From Ophiobolus disseminans (lineage: Eukaryota > Ascomycota > Dothideomycetes > Pleosporales > Phaeosphaeriaceae), in the NCBI GenBank assembly GCA_010093685.1, contig MU006222.1, forward strand, positions 496,001 to 560,000: 64,000 bases of DNA. Reading direction: 5' to 3'. This document shows positions 11,052 to 22,394 of the stretch, one piece after another. The position numbers and the translations under genes were made by a program. Under the pieces are notes generated by a model that made no database searches, was not told where the DNA came from, and saw only the letters and a program-made list of their open reading frames with translations. Every line of letters begins with the position of its first letter. The stretch's first letter is position 1.

Positions 11052-12302
11052 TATGCGGTACTGAAGTGTCGGTGATCAGAGCGTTGGAGATGCGGACATT
11101 GGCGTGATATTGTGGATACATGTATCGTGGATGCTGCCTAGGGAAGTGCAGGTGTGGCCCGGTGCTGACGTTCCAGCCCCCAAAATTTAATCTGCAGGCG
11201 CATATCGAGGGGTGGCCTAATGCTAGCACATCTTGCATCATAATTTGCGATACGGTATAAGCTATGCTAAGTTGATTACTCTGAGGAGACGCCATGCACG
11301 ATCTTTCTCCTTCACATGACGCAGCGGGGTAGATCTAGCTGCTTACTAAGACAACGCATCCACGTAGTCATCTCCGACTGCCAGCTCCAAGCTTTTACTC
11401 AGAACAAATCCGCGCACAAGTGCTACGAGTAAGGTCAAAGAATGACTGGGAAAATGAGAGTGCTGAATTTAGAATCTTCATTGAAGGACTTGATGCGCAG
11501 TTGTTGACGGAATGGCTAACAAAAGCACTACCTAACGGGTTGCTGCGGGTGCTGTCCATGTCGCCCACCAAAAGAAGATCACAGCAGAACGCGCATTCAG
11601 TTGCATTGAACAATGACTGATCGGAATCTGCTATTACGATTTCGGCAACCTTCAGCAAGGCTGACGTGGGGAAAGGAGCACTAGGTACCTAGATGCGCGA
11701 AGAATTGCTGACTGCCATATATCAGACTGCCGTTCATGCACTCCCTACATCGCTTCTGATCGCGCTTCAAAACATAATCGGAAGGCATGCTCGCAGTATT
11801 ATCCCGTTGCTGTTCGCTAGGCGCTCTTCCACACTAGAGATGCGAGTTGGTGGCACTAAATCTCGATGGGAGAGACGAGGTGGTTGTGTGCCGTACCGTG
11901 GAAATGCGCAGTGTGAGGTGAAAGACTTGATATTATAGCATGCGAATATGCAAACGTAAGGATGGCAGCAGCAGCAGCGGCCGAACACACGAGAACGAGG
12001 AAACTTCAAAAGCATGAAGCTACATCACCAAAAGCGTCCAGTGTCACCGGCCAGGGTATGATGGTTTCACAAGTAGCACGATCATCTTTTCGGCATGAAA
12101 ACCAGGACACTTTAGGTCTGTGTGCGATTGGCCTTTCTGCTGAAATTTCGCAGTGCAATAACATACGCCTTCACGGTTGTCCAAACGCATCACCTCCAAG
12201 TGGGCGTTTGGTACCAGCCGTCACTGACCCCACTTCATTTTCTTGTATTTCTCATTTGCTCATTGTGCGTTTGGTCCTTGGCTACTCACCTCAATCCCCA
12301 GT
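11052..12302. other. Intergenic, no gene seen
   Basis: About 1.25 kb between two genes that diverge. ORFs on both strands near 11.4-11.65 kb overlap each other and look like chance. The last few hundred bases are T-rich and probably the promoter and leader of the glycosyltransferase locus. Confidence 0.55.
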
Positions 12303-13580
12303 ATGGCTCATCAAGAGCGATCGCTCCCTTTCTACACTTCTTCCGAAGAGGCCGAAAACGCCATTAAAAAAGCTGGACGATACATGAACTGGCTCGCGCT
12401 TCGACTTGCCCGCCCTATTTTAGCCACAGGTCTTCTGGTCAGCGTACTTTTCTTCATCTCCTCGTTTCTCGACAGGCCCACGAAATTTCGTACTCTGAAA
12501 GCAATCCCAACAAGCATGTCGAGCACCAGTACCCATGCAGCCGTCACATGGTCAGACTATGCATACGTCCAATACGTCACCGACGACAACTATCTCTGCA
12601 ACTCACTCATGATACTCGAGGCTCTCCACAGATACAGGTCGAAAGCCGATCGCATCTTGATGTACTCAGAAGAGTGGAAAGTGCCAGAGCAAAACCAACG
12701 AAGCGGCAATATCAGCGTGGAAGGCCAATCGCTCGCAAAAGAAAGAGATCTTTACGCAGCCAAGCTCGTCCCGATCAAGCTGCAATCCTTTGAAAGAGCT
12801 GGAGGCGACCAGACGAGGAAAGACAGCTACAAAAAACTACTAGCGTTCAACCAAACGTAATACAAACGTGTGCTATCACTTGATTCCGATGCGACAGCTC
12901 AAGACGTCCGTGGTTGATCCTCCTCGTAGCGCACATCCCACAGTCTCTCTATACTAACTTAACCGCCACCAGCACATGGACGAACTCTTCCTCAGCCCAC
13001 TGTCTCCCGTCGCCATGCCCCACGCCTACTGGCTCGACGATTTCTTCCTCTGCAGCGCAGTCCTGCTCGTCGAGCCCTCACAGCGCGAATGGCGCCGCAT
13101 CGAAGCCGTCCTGCAGCGCGAAGACTCGGGCTTCGACATGGAAGTCCTCAACACACTGTACAAAGATCAATGCATGGTACTACCACATTGCCCGTATATT
13201 CTCCTCACGGGCGATTTGCGCGGCAAAAACCACACTAGGTACTTGGGTTCGGACGAGACGTGGAATGCGACGGAGATTTCAAGGGAAGTCAAGTATGTGC
13301 ATTTTTCGGATGCGCCCATGCCGAAGCCGTGGCTCAGGGTTGCAGATAACTATATGGCGGCACATCGGCCTGAGTGGATTGATGTGGGAGGCGGCCGGGA
13401 GATGGATTGCGCAGATAGAGATGGATGGTCGGGGTTGTATCAAAAGAGACAGGTGAGTTTAGTGGTGCTTGTTTTTGGACGTATGTTAACCTCGAGCAGC
13501 AAGTATGTGGCCATAGCTACGATGGTAAGCGGCGGAGAGCTGTGTCTATGTTGCAATCGCGCGGTCGGTTGGAGCGTTGA
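12303..13580 (+). pseudogene. GNT1-like (GT8-type) glycosyltransferase with one internal stop codon
   Basis: The exons 12303-12905, 12973-13452 and 13500-13580 join in frame for 388 codons. The protein has a short cytosolic part, one membrane segment (PILATGLLVSVLFFISSF, near residue 40), then a Golgi-type catalytic domain: YAYVQYVTDDNYLCNSLMI, the DXD motif in VLSLDSDAT, HMDELFLSP, MPHAYWLDDFFLCS and KYVHFSDAPMPKPW. The last exon ends in a Lys/Arg-rich segment. The only defect is TAA at 12858-12860 between AFNQT and YKRVLSLDSD, where the family has Gln or Glu. A splice that skips the stop would remove the DXD motif and lose frame. Either a very recent pseudogene or a sequence error. Confidence 0.75.
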
Positions 13581-14140
13581 CAAAGATGCCATGGATCTTT
13601 GGTAGCCACGTTCACATCTAGGACAGATTCGGCACAATCGACGCGTCAGGATTTGAACAAGCTCCTGTAGTAGAGCTGGGCTGGAAACGTCACTTGGTCG
13701 GTCCAGTCAATCAGAGGCCGTGTGTGAAGGAGATGTGTAACCCCTGTTAAGACTCGTGTTGGAAGTGGCATACCGATAGCATGAGGCAGCGATCGCGCCC
13801 CGGCGAAGAAGCTAGGTAGATGTAATCTGCAATACAACGTGGTGACCGAGGGCGACAATAACCGCGAAGTCGGCCAAAAGACTGAAGCCGATAGTGTTGT
13901 CGATGTGACTGGCGCAGCTGTGCATGAATTTGGACATTGCCTAGAAACTTTTTGTCGGTTTATTCGATGATGAAAAGAGATTGGAAACGCGTGTACACTT
14001 AGAAAAGTTACAAGAAAAGTCCAACCAGCAAACCAATGTTAAGAGAACTTATATCCGAATACAGCAGCCCCTAGAGAAATCGACTAGCTCATTACATTCT
14101 TTGCACCATCATTCACATTCTTAGGGAACATGCAGATTAC
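13581..14140. other. Intergenic, no gene seen
   Basis: Shared 3' region of two convergent genes. Nothing recognised. Confidence 0.6.
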
Positions 14141-14999
14141 TCAAGCGAAGCCTATTAGCCTCTTGCCGCTCAGAAATCCACCCACGTTCCTCTGCACGGC
14201 ATCGAACCTCACAGCGCCACAACTCTCGCTCTCAAGATGATTGAACAGCGGCGCTAGAGCACGGAACTCCCTACCACATGCCCTTCCCGGGCAGTGATAA
14301 ACTTTATCCTTGTGCGCCGGCGAATTGACATGGCTATTCAAGCTCTTGAGCTCCCTGAAACCTTTGTGACACAGATAGCATTCGTAGTAGCCACTACCGT
14401 AGTTGAAAGACGCAGAAGTCGCTGTGGTGGTCGAAGACGACTCGTGGAACGTCAAGAGCTTCTTCGTGATGAGGTGGTTCGGATCGCGGCGGCGTATCTC
14501 TGTGAGAATCGTGTCACGGTTGAGCGAGCGCGCCTGTGGGCAGGAGCCGGTCTCGAGATGGTGTGTTACGCCGGTGGCGGTTGTGAAGCCTCGTTTACAG
14601 AATGGGCATGCGATTTCGTTGCGTCGGTGTATGTTGCTGTTGAGGTGCTTGGCCAAATCAATCGACAAGTCGCGTAGATAGGTGATGCATACTGACCGCG
14701 TTCAAGTTTTGTTGACTTTCGAATCCTCTCTTGCAATCGCTACACCAATGTTGCCTCCAGTGGCCCATCTCATGCATATGCCGTTTAGCTGCCCCAAGGG
14801 TGTCAAAGGCGGCGTTGCAGGCCTCGCAATCGAACTGTGGACGCCAGTGACCATAGCTGTTCATGTGATCAATGGCTCCTTGTTCAGTCCACCAATTCAA
14901 GTCGCATGTTTGGCACTCCCAGTGTCCTAATGCATCCATGTGTTGCCTCGCAGCATGCCAGTTACCAAACATTCGATCGCACACCTCGCATTCGGCCAT
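14141..14999 (-). CDS. C2H2 zinc-finger protein
   Basis: Two exons, 14999-14697 and 14647-14141, give 269 residues; the 49-nt intron runs GTCAGT to CCAAG and restores NLNAHLNSNIH. I start at MAECEVCD because the fingers begin there. Successive Cys/His units are CEVCDRMF...H...H, CQTCDLNW...H...H, CEACNAAF...H...H, CSDCKRGF...H...H, CPFCKRGF...H, CYLCHKGF...H...H and CPGRACGREF...H. The spacing and repeated GHW at finger ends are typical of a multi-finger fungal family of unknown target. No acidic activation domain is seen. Nucleic-acid or protein binding is the safe inference. Confidence 0.88.
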
Positions 15000-15958
15000 C
15001 GTGACGGAGAAAGCCCGGTAAACCCGGTGTGAATGGTATGCTTTGTTGTCTAGATGGCTTGATCGAAGCTGTTGGGAAGTCGCTCCAGCAGGACCTGCCG
15101 AGATAGTCCCTGGGCGCTTCCTTTGTAAATGTAAGCCGCCAGGCTTATGCCCAATGCTGCCCAACGATCCGCCTCAATCCGACTTCGGTCTGATCCACGT
15201 CATCCTCTTGCGCATACCTCTTGTATATATTCATAGTACTCACCACGAGACAATGCGCATCAACGATCATCACACACATGCTCTCCATTGTCTCTCAGTA
15301 AACAACGGTCAACCGTATCTCTCTATGCTCTTGCCCGTTTTGTCACCCGGAGAAGCGCCTTGAAAGGGGCAATTCACTTCAAAGAAAATGCTCAAGACTC
15401 AGGATAGATGAGTGAGGTGAACGTCTCACGCCAGATAAAAGGGGGATGCGGAGGACCGGAAACCCCGGCCCAAAACACACTAGAGTCGCCAGCCACCGTG
15501 GTTTCTGCCCAGATGGCAACACCGCGAGCAGTCATTTCATGTTAGTTAGTGCCACCACAAACAGCGGATTGTGTAATACTAGTTGGAGTTGTGTAACACG
15601 ATTAGCGTCTGATCTCAACACGTCTGCGAGTGGCGCGGATCAGACGCGAAGTCACGAGACCAACTTGTTTCGGGTAAAGACGACATTCGGAAGCAACGCA
15701 GCTAGTTTACAACAAAGAAGTACAAGAAATGTAACGGATGGTAGATATAATCTGATACCATTTCGATCGCGCATTTGCGCAGAGGGGTATCTATGCTACA
15801 TGATCAGAAAATCTGCAAATAGGACTGCGGTATACGAGCTGCGAAATGCTAAAGGGAGGCCCCGTGGTTCCCGCTCATCGAAAGGAAATGCTATAAGAGA
15901 CTCGGTCGAGCCAGCGTCGTGGCAACAAGAGTAGACCGGAAGGGTGACGAGAGTGAGT
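15000..15958. other. Intergenic, no gene seen
   Basis: Upstream region of the zinc-finger gene and 3' region of the next minus-strand gene. A 162-codon plus-strand ORF (15446-15934) has no recognisable content and no gene-like context, so I do not call it. Confidence 0.55.
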
Positions 15959-17120
15959 CTACTCGTCTGCAGTAGCCTTCTTCTTCCTAGTCCTGCATCT
16001 GGGGTTAATAGCGCTTCAAACCGCGGTCTCGGAGTACGTACCTTTTCTGTGGGAGCTTGGCCTCTCCGTCAGTAGCAGCAGGAGCCGCCTTCTTGCCGCG
16101 CTTTGCCTTCGGAGCCTCCGCTACTTCTTCTTCTTCCTCTTCCTCCTCCTCGTCAACCTCGGCTTCCACCTTGGGCGCTGCTTTTCTAGGTCTGCCCCGC
16201 TTCGGAGCCGCAGCAACCACTTCGTCCTCATCCTCTTCCTTCTTGGTAGTCTTTGCGCGAGGTTTCTTGGGCGCAGGAGCGTCTTCGGCTTGCTCATCTT
16301 CGTCAACCTCTTCCTTCTTCACGGCCTTTCTGCGACGGGTCTTCTTGGGTGCAGGAGCTTCATCTGCGCTCTCACTGGCCTCCTTCTTCACTGCCTTGCC
16401 GCGCTGCTTTTTTGGAGCCGGCGCCTCATCCTCGTCGTCATCATCCTCGGCCTTAGCCTTGCGGGCACGCTTCTTCTTGGGCTTCTCTGCAGCATCTTCG
16501 CCATCATCGTTGTCATCCTTCTTCGCCTTCTTACGACTACGGAAGCCGGATTCGCCCGGGCGATTCTTGTCTTTGTCCTGGAAATGATCAGCGAACGTTC
16601 CCCATCAGACCATGACTTCCAATAGCTTCAGCTTGTTCAGAGATGAGGTTTAATCAGCCGACACGTGTTGTCATCTGGACTGGTCTGTTTGTTCAAGGAG
16701 GGAACTTACACCTCTCCAGTCCTCGTCGGACACATGGCCGTTCGCCAGTGCATACTTGACTTTCTCTTGAAACTCGGCAGGCAGCTCGTCGAAGCCATCG
16801 ACCATCTCGGTGTCGCCCTCAGTTGTCTCGATCAAGTTCTCGATTTGCTTCGGCGTGACACATCCCCTATGCAAGTTAGTGAAAATCAAAATAGTAGCAA
16901 GTTTGTAGTACCAATGCCTGTATGTCCAGCTGGTATGTTCCTGGATGGTGATCTGGATGGCATAGCGGAACTCGCCCTTGGTGATCTTGATTTTTGCGTC
17001 CTTGCACTCTTTGTTGGAACAACCAGCGCGATTATTGGGCGACGACTCTGCCGAGAGGTTAGTTTGACGTACTCAGCGATACAGGTGTTCAGCCTACTCA
17101 CCAACACGAGCAACGACCAT
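15959..17120 (-). CDS. PARP-type zinc-finger protein with charged tail
   Basis: Five exons: 17120-17102, 17047-16912, 16866-16710, 16577-16042 and 15992-15959, 293 residues. The N-terminal 80 residues form a PARP-type zinc finger: AGCSNKECKDAKIKITKGEF, then HTSWTYRHWGCVTPKQI, with the C-x-x-x-x-C and H...C ligands visible. A short helical segment (ELPAEFQEKVKYALANGHV) follows. The remaining two thirds are alternating Lys/Arg and Asp/Glu blocks with repeated APAPKK and KRGRPRK (AT-hook-like). There is no catalytic PARP domain. Such proteins are expected in the nucleus, binding broken or unusual DNA ends; that is family inference. The last intron (GTACGT to GCAG) replaces a longer frame that would stop at 16005. 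Confidence 0.88.
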
Positions 17121-17487
17121 GTTTGCGACTTTGATGATAGGTGAAGTGTACTTGACCGTGGTGCGTGTCAATGTTGTTCGACACGTGCGGGCGGGCGTGT
17201 TTAAGTACTCAAAGCAGTGCCGGTAAGCCGCAGCTGATTGCTGATGCCTGCACAAGAGATTGACGCGCCGGCGTTGCGGGATGTTTGCGTGTTTGACGTG
17301 AGACGTCACATGTGTTGGTGCGGCCCCGGCGAGCTATGGTCAGGCAGCGGCCACTAAGACGCTGCCTCGGCCTGTTAGCGCCCCCCCCCCCCGTCGTTGA
17401 CGGCATGAAAGATGCTAGTCTTGCCAAAATGTTTCCACGCCAGCACGAGCGAGACGTTTACTCCCCTCCCCGCGTCGCCGCCCCTCA
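17121..17487. other. Divergent promoter region with a poly-C run
   Basis: It lies between two divergent genes and probably serves both. A run of about 12 C begins at 17381, roughly 100 bp before the plus-strand start. No TATA box stands out. Confidence 0.5.
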
Positions 17488-20457
17488 ATGAGCACTGCGC
17501 ATGTATGCTTTCGCAGCGCCTTGACACATACATTTCGATTGTCTAATCGTGGGACTGCTGCTTCCTCTTCCGTCGCCGCCTTCCTTGTTCCAGCACTTAC
17601 CACACCCTCACGACGCTCGTTCCCGTGTGGAAGCCGCCGCCTGAAAGACGAGTTGCAACTGCATGTTCCGACCGAGCCTCCTCGAGATGGACTCAGATAT
17701 GACTTTCCACCAAAACCCGGCTCTGAGCCTCTCAATTCCCGTATACCCTTCCCTCCTGCCGATGCCCGCGGCGATATCCAACAATGGCTCACGCTCATTG
17801 ACCCTTTTCTCCCCGCCCATCTTCAACGAACACCCTCGAAGGGGCAGGACAAATCGCACTTAGTGACGTCGGTCGATCTTGCATTGGTAGTCAATGCGGC
17901 TCAAGATGCATCTGTGGACATACTGAGCTATCTGGGACTGGTCGAAGGACGCTGGCCGACGGTCATATGGATGGCAAAAAAACTGGTTGAGGACCGGCGC
18001 TCGATTGAGCCACCGCTGCAGCTCGAACCCTATGCGAACATCATCTGGCCCGAGTCAGAGCCTCGAACACTAAAGGATCTCACAGAGAGCCCTCTCCGCA
18101 CTGAGCGAATTCGACCGTCTCGCAAATTGCAGCTCGACCTCGATGAGCTTACATCCGGCCCCGATTCGATCAACTGGCGACATGTGACTGTCAAGCGAGC
18201 ATTAGGGCAACTCTGGAGGAGTCTGGGTAGCATCATTCTGGCTGGCACGGAGCGGCAAAGTGGCGAAGACCTCGTCATGCCACATGTTCTCGAAGTTATC
18301 GCCTATCTGCACCATGTAGGCTTTATGCCAGACTCGATATACTCCTTTCGTCCACACGAAAATAAGTACGCGCTTCAACAGCCGCCAACGCTGCACATGT
18401 TGTCCTCCAAGATCTTGTCGGCACTGTCTGATGCATCATGGAAAGCTCACGAGGCATCTGTCAAGCTTGCAAAGGGCACCAAAGTCTCTTATTTTCTCGG
18501 GCATGAGATCCCTGGTTCTCGATACAAGGTGAGCATTACTGAAGTGGCGCCCGAGTTGTGGCTGGAGCTGGTACTTTGGTCCTGTCTCCATGGAGGGTGG
18601 ACACTAGACGGCCTCGCGATCCTCGAGCAAATCGCGTTTAAGCGAGAACAACACGGGTGGGGATTGATCAGTTGGCGGGAGATCATACTGGCTGAGCAGC
18701 AAAACTCACCCGCGCCCTCAAGGCTCGGGAAACTGTTTCCCATGAATGGAGACGCTGCTGCAACTCCTCAGGATAGAGCTCGAACCCGGAGAACAATCAG
18801 TAGCGAAGTGGTCGCTGCCTTTGCGGACGCGCTCGTGAACCGAGTACGAGTCGGTGTCGGCTCCCGTGGTTCTGACCCAGAGTTTGTTGTCGACCAACTT
18901 AAGATACTGAAAGGGTTTCTCGATGCGAACAATCTCAGTCTGGGATTTGCGGCGTGGGACTCGATTATGGCACGACTCCTGGAATCTGGAGCGTTCGTGC
19001 CTGAAAAGCGACCTGAGGTCTTGCTTCGCCTTTTCGAGCTTGCCACTGGCTTTGGGGCAGAGGTCGGGACAGCGAATACCTCTGCCACAGTGGATGCCGA
19101 AGTACCATACTTCTTCGAACCTACTACTATACCACTCAACTTGCTCCATCGCACGATGCGAGCGTTCATCGACAATGGGGATATGAATGGTGCTATGGTC
19201 ACATTGAAGCGTCTGCAACATCATACAGATGAGAATAAGCAGAAGTCGCTGCATCAATTCTTCAGTATGCTGAAACATGACTTTTCACCACGGAAGAACG
19301 AGTCGTTCACTAGTCACCTTCCGCCAATCGATTTCCCGGCTTTCGAAACCAATATGCCAATGCCTTTGCGGGCGAAGCTCCTGGACCTGGCAACAGATTA
19401 CAAATTCTATGATGTTGGACGTTGGTTTCTGTTTGCTGAAGACTTGGATGGCCCTTTGATCGGCCGCGACTTGTATAACCATCGCAACGTAGCTGCGTCT
19501 ATCGTACGCTTCGGCACCTTGGCTGGAGAAAATGACCTTGTATTGGAAATCGTAAAAAGGGTCGGAGTCTGGAACGCCAAACACCAACAGCAACGCATGC
19601 CTGTCGAGGTTCTGATAGCACTGCTCTGTAGCCAGATCAAGCTTCGTCGTTGGGGTTCAGTGCAAAGCATGCAGCAGTATGTCGCAGAGACATCACAGGT
19701 TCGACCACGACCAGTAATACTTTCGACCTTTGCTGCAGAACTGCTTCGCTTATCGAATGCGTCGGAAGAGCAGCGCTCCGATGCTGAAACCGCCTTCACA
19801 GGGCTATTGTTCGAGTTGGAAGCTTCCATCATGACGAATCTACGGGATGAGCTGTACTGTATCCTGGCAATCATGTCCACCGTGGATCAGTCATGGAAGG
19901 ACTATTGCTCCCAGTTCCTCGCCGTTTCTTCGTGTGTAACCGTCAAATTGTCCTCGAAAGACTTCAACCAGGTTCTTCGAGGCATCCTTAATGGTTATGG
20001 CAGTTCGAAGGCTAGAGACGTGGTAGACTTTTGGTGTTACACAGCACCAAATATCTTCGAAGCATATCGGGCTCCAGGTGGGTTACTTCGCATGCCGCGC
20101 TTCCAAGTGAGCAAGGGTGGGGACATTGGGAGCCGCCCCGAAGACATTGAGCTTGTTCAGGAGACAGGCGCTAGCCTTGTCTTGCAGGGTCGTGTGCTTC
20201 CCAACCGGCAGACCATACTCGCTATTCTCCGCAAAGTGCAGGAAGAAGTGGTCCAGCTGAAATGGAAAGGTGAAGACCTCTCGCCCAGTGAGCGTGCAGA
20301 GGTACGCCATACGCTACAGTGGGCAGTGGGTCTACTCCACAACTTAGGGAATGATCACGAGGACATCATACGCGACATTGGCAGCAACCTCATGGAGCTA
20401 GCCGAGCTTGAGGCTCCCGCGGCGGCAGACAATTTTGTAAAAAATCGATGGCGCTGA
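17488..20457 (+). CDS. Large probable mitochondrial protein, unknown function
   Basis: A single 989-codon exon. The N-terminus (MSTAHVCFRSALTHTFRLSN) is rich in Ser, Thr, Arg and hydrophobics without acids, as in a mitochondrial presequence. The body is helical with no membrane segments and has stretches that resemble helical-repeat organelle expression factors, for example LLHRTMRAFIDNGDMNGAM and RRWGSVQSMQQYVAETSQ. By length and style it could be a PPR-like RNA-binding or assembly factor acting on a mitochondrial transcript. I cannot place it in a named family. No intron is needed and the frame is clean, which argues for a real, conserved gene. Confidence 0.82.
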   Translation: MSTAHVCFRSALTHTFRLSNRGTAASSSVAAFLVPALTTPSRRSFPCGSRRLKDELQLHVPTEPPRDGLRYDFPPKPGSEPLNSRIPFPPADARGDIQQWLTLIDPFLPAHLQRTPSKGQDKSHLVTSVDLALVVNAAQDASVDILSYLGLVEGRWPTVIWMAKKLVEDRRSIEPPLQLEPYANIIWPESEPRTLKDLTESPLRTERIRPSRKLQLDLDELTSGPDSINWRHVTVKRALGQLWRSLGSIILAGTERQSGEDLVMPHVLEVIAYLHHVGFMPDSIYSFRPHENKYALQQPPTLHMLSSKILSALSDASWKAHEASVKLAKGTKVSYFLGHEIPGSRYKVSITEVAPELWLELVLWSCLHGGWTLDGLAILEQIAFKREQHGWGLISWREIILAEQQNSPAPSRLGKLFPMNGDAAATPQDRARTRRTISSEVVAAFADALVNRVRVGVGSRGSDPEFVVDQLKILKGFLDANNLSLGFAAWDSIMARLLESGAFVPEKRPEVLLRLFELATGFGAEVGTANTSATVDAEVPYFFEPTTIPLNLLHRTMRAFIDNGDMNGAMVTLKRLQHHTDENKQKSLHQFFSMLKHDFSPRKNESFTSHLPPIDFPAFETNMPMPLRAKLLDLATDYKFYDVGRWFLFAEDLDGPLIGRDLYNHRNVAASIVRFGTLAGENDLVLEIVKRVGVWNAKHQQQRMPVEVLIALLCSQIKLRRWGSVQSMQQYVAETSQVRPRPVILSTFAAELLRLSNASEEQRSDAETAFTGLLFELEASIMTNLRDELYCILAIMSTVDQSWKDYCSQFLAVSSCVTVKLSSKDFNQVLRGILNGYGSSKARDVVDFWCYTAPNIFEAYRAPGGLLRMPRFQVSKGGDIGSRPEDIELVQETGASLVLQGRVLPNRQTILAILRKVQEEVVQLKWKGEDLSPSERAEVRHTLQWAVGLLHNLGNDHEDIIRDIGSNLMELAELEAPAAADNFVKNRWR

Positions 20458-22394
20458 TCCTGGATTTGGAGAAGGCGCTATTCGGCCACGTGCATAACCT
20501 ACTATTCTCATAGATATTTGTTGCGTAACGCTGTACATATAGCACATGAGACGACGAGCCTTTCCAAAAGATGTTGATGAGGAGCCCACGATTGCTCCGC
20601 GTTTCTACTAAGTTGTTGGTGTTTGAATCTTGTAATGGGTCCGCGGACCTTGGATGCCTTTGATCCCAGCCTTGAAGCGTTTCTCCACGAGTACCCACTT
20701 GTGTGCCAAACTAGCCGTCATGACCCCAGACTTCCTGGTCTTGCGTGTATTGACTGCAATGTCAATGTGCCGTGATTTTGAAGCCATTGTGCGACTATAC
20801 ACGGAGACGAGGTCGGATGCCGAGCCCACGAATAGGAAAACTTGCCATTCGCAGACATGGAGATGCAGAGGCCAATCATGAGCGTATAGCACATGGCCAC
20901 GTAGAAGATCTTGCAGTTGCGATGGCCTTCAGGACTCTGTCCAACCAGCGCGCTGTGGACCACTCAACCTCGATCCACCAACGTCGTGCATGCTGCAGCC
21001 GAACCAGGTAGGAGGCCAGCCTCATAGAACAGTCCTGGGATGTCTTAATATCCCTGGAGCTTCGACACCAAAAATTTCATCATCGTAGTAGCGTACCGTG
21101 AAACACTTGAGTATCATGGTCACATGTCTGTAAATATCTGATACACGACCCAAAAGCCCAAGTTTCAGGGGCCAGAACACTGCATTATCACAAGCGGCCC
21201 GCTGCTGTCGTACCTTTTTCAGAGCGGCTGCGTTTGCACCGCACTCACCGACTTTTGGAAGCCGGCGCCAGCGGCCCAAAGCGTATCGATAGACAGCTAG
21301 TCTGACCTGGAGGGGCAAAGCTGGCGATGTCATGGCACATGTGTCTGTTTATGTGAGGGGCAGATCTGTAGTGAGGGACGGGTAAACATGGACGGTCGCA
21401 AGATATCTTTTTCGACCGCCGTGCGTGGTGGGAAATTAAACATGACGAGGACACAGCAATGATGTGCGCACGAACGTAAGCGCAGCAATCTATGCGGGCT
21501 GGTGTTCGCTGCACGATGCAGCCGGGCTCGCGTTTTGCCATAGACCAATGGGCAGCAGAGATTGCGTGTTCGCCATTTTTTTTTAGCCAGGTTGCTTCAT
21601 TGCTACCACTTTTGGTACGGTCGAAGAGTTAGTTTTAGTGGGGCACATATCCTCGCTGGAGAGGGGCACGCGACTGCGAGCGAGAGACATGATGAAGCAC
21701 ATGGTGATGGGACAGTCGTGGTGCCGTCAATTGCCCGTGAGATAGCCAGTCCAAGGCGAAGACGCTCGCAGCTGTTGTGCACGATGACTCTTTGCTTTTA
21801 TTTGGCGAGCCCGCGGGAGTCAGAGATGCTGCCCTGGCCTTGCGCTCACCGCTGCGCTAGTCGTCACTAGCGGGTTAGCCTGCCAAGCGCCTTCCTAAAT
21901 TTCCATATCCTCTGCCTGTGCCCGCCTTTCGCACTCCGCAAACCACACGGACACCAAAGTCACACAGGAACCTAATACACAGATTCTTAACCCCATCAAT
22001 ACACATCTTCGTCGAGACAATGCCGCAGGCAATCGCCGAGTGCTAAATCCCCTCTGGGTGGTCTACATTTTTTGTGGGCCACCCAGCCGGCCAGCTCGCG
22101 AGACTTCAACTCAACGACGATACAAATCCACGATTGCGTGTAGCAGAACCTACTCCCAACCGTCTCAATCAATCCATCAATCGTCCGGCCTGCACTGTAC
22201 ACTACTACCATTGTCAGTTCTCCCCGGCTCCGACCACGAACACGACGGCCCGCCTCAAGCTCTACCATAGTTAAGAGCCAGGCCCCTCAGTACACCAGAC
22301 CCGCACCGACCCAACGCTGTCCTCTCCCGCAACCCGATAACCACCTCTCCTTCCGCCACTCACCCTCTCGACCGCCAATCAGACATCGGCAACC
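20458..22394. other. Long gene-poor stretch with a possible gene remnant
   Basis: About 1.9 kb without a convincing gene. On the minus strand near 20.6-20.95 kb a hydrophobic stretch (VAMCYTLMIGLCISMSA) lies in one frame and a basic stretch (RKTRKSGVMTASLAHKW) in another, so this may be a decayed membrane-protein end or chance. A 9-T run lies near 21575. The final 400 bp is C-rich and looks like the leader and promoter of the gene at 22395. Confidence 0.45.

Noticed and set aside
12857..12896. A 40-nt intron that would remove the TAA in the glycosyltransferase
   Set aside because: It would delete the DXD motif and put the downstream catalytic part out of frame.
15446..15934. 162-codon plus-strand ORF
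   Set aside because: No recognisable domain, biased composition, no splice or promoter context; likely chance in a gene-free stretch.
16005..16041. Unspliced C-terminus of the PARP-type zinc-finger protein ending at TAA 16005
   Set aside because: A good intron (GTACGT to GCAG) leads to a Lys-rich end in exon 5, which fits the tail better.
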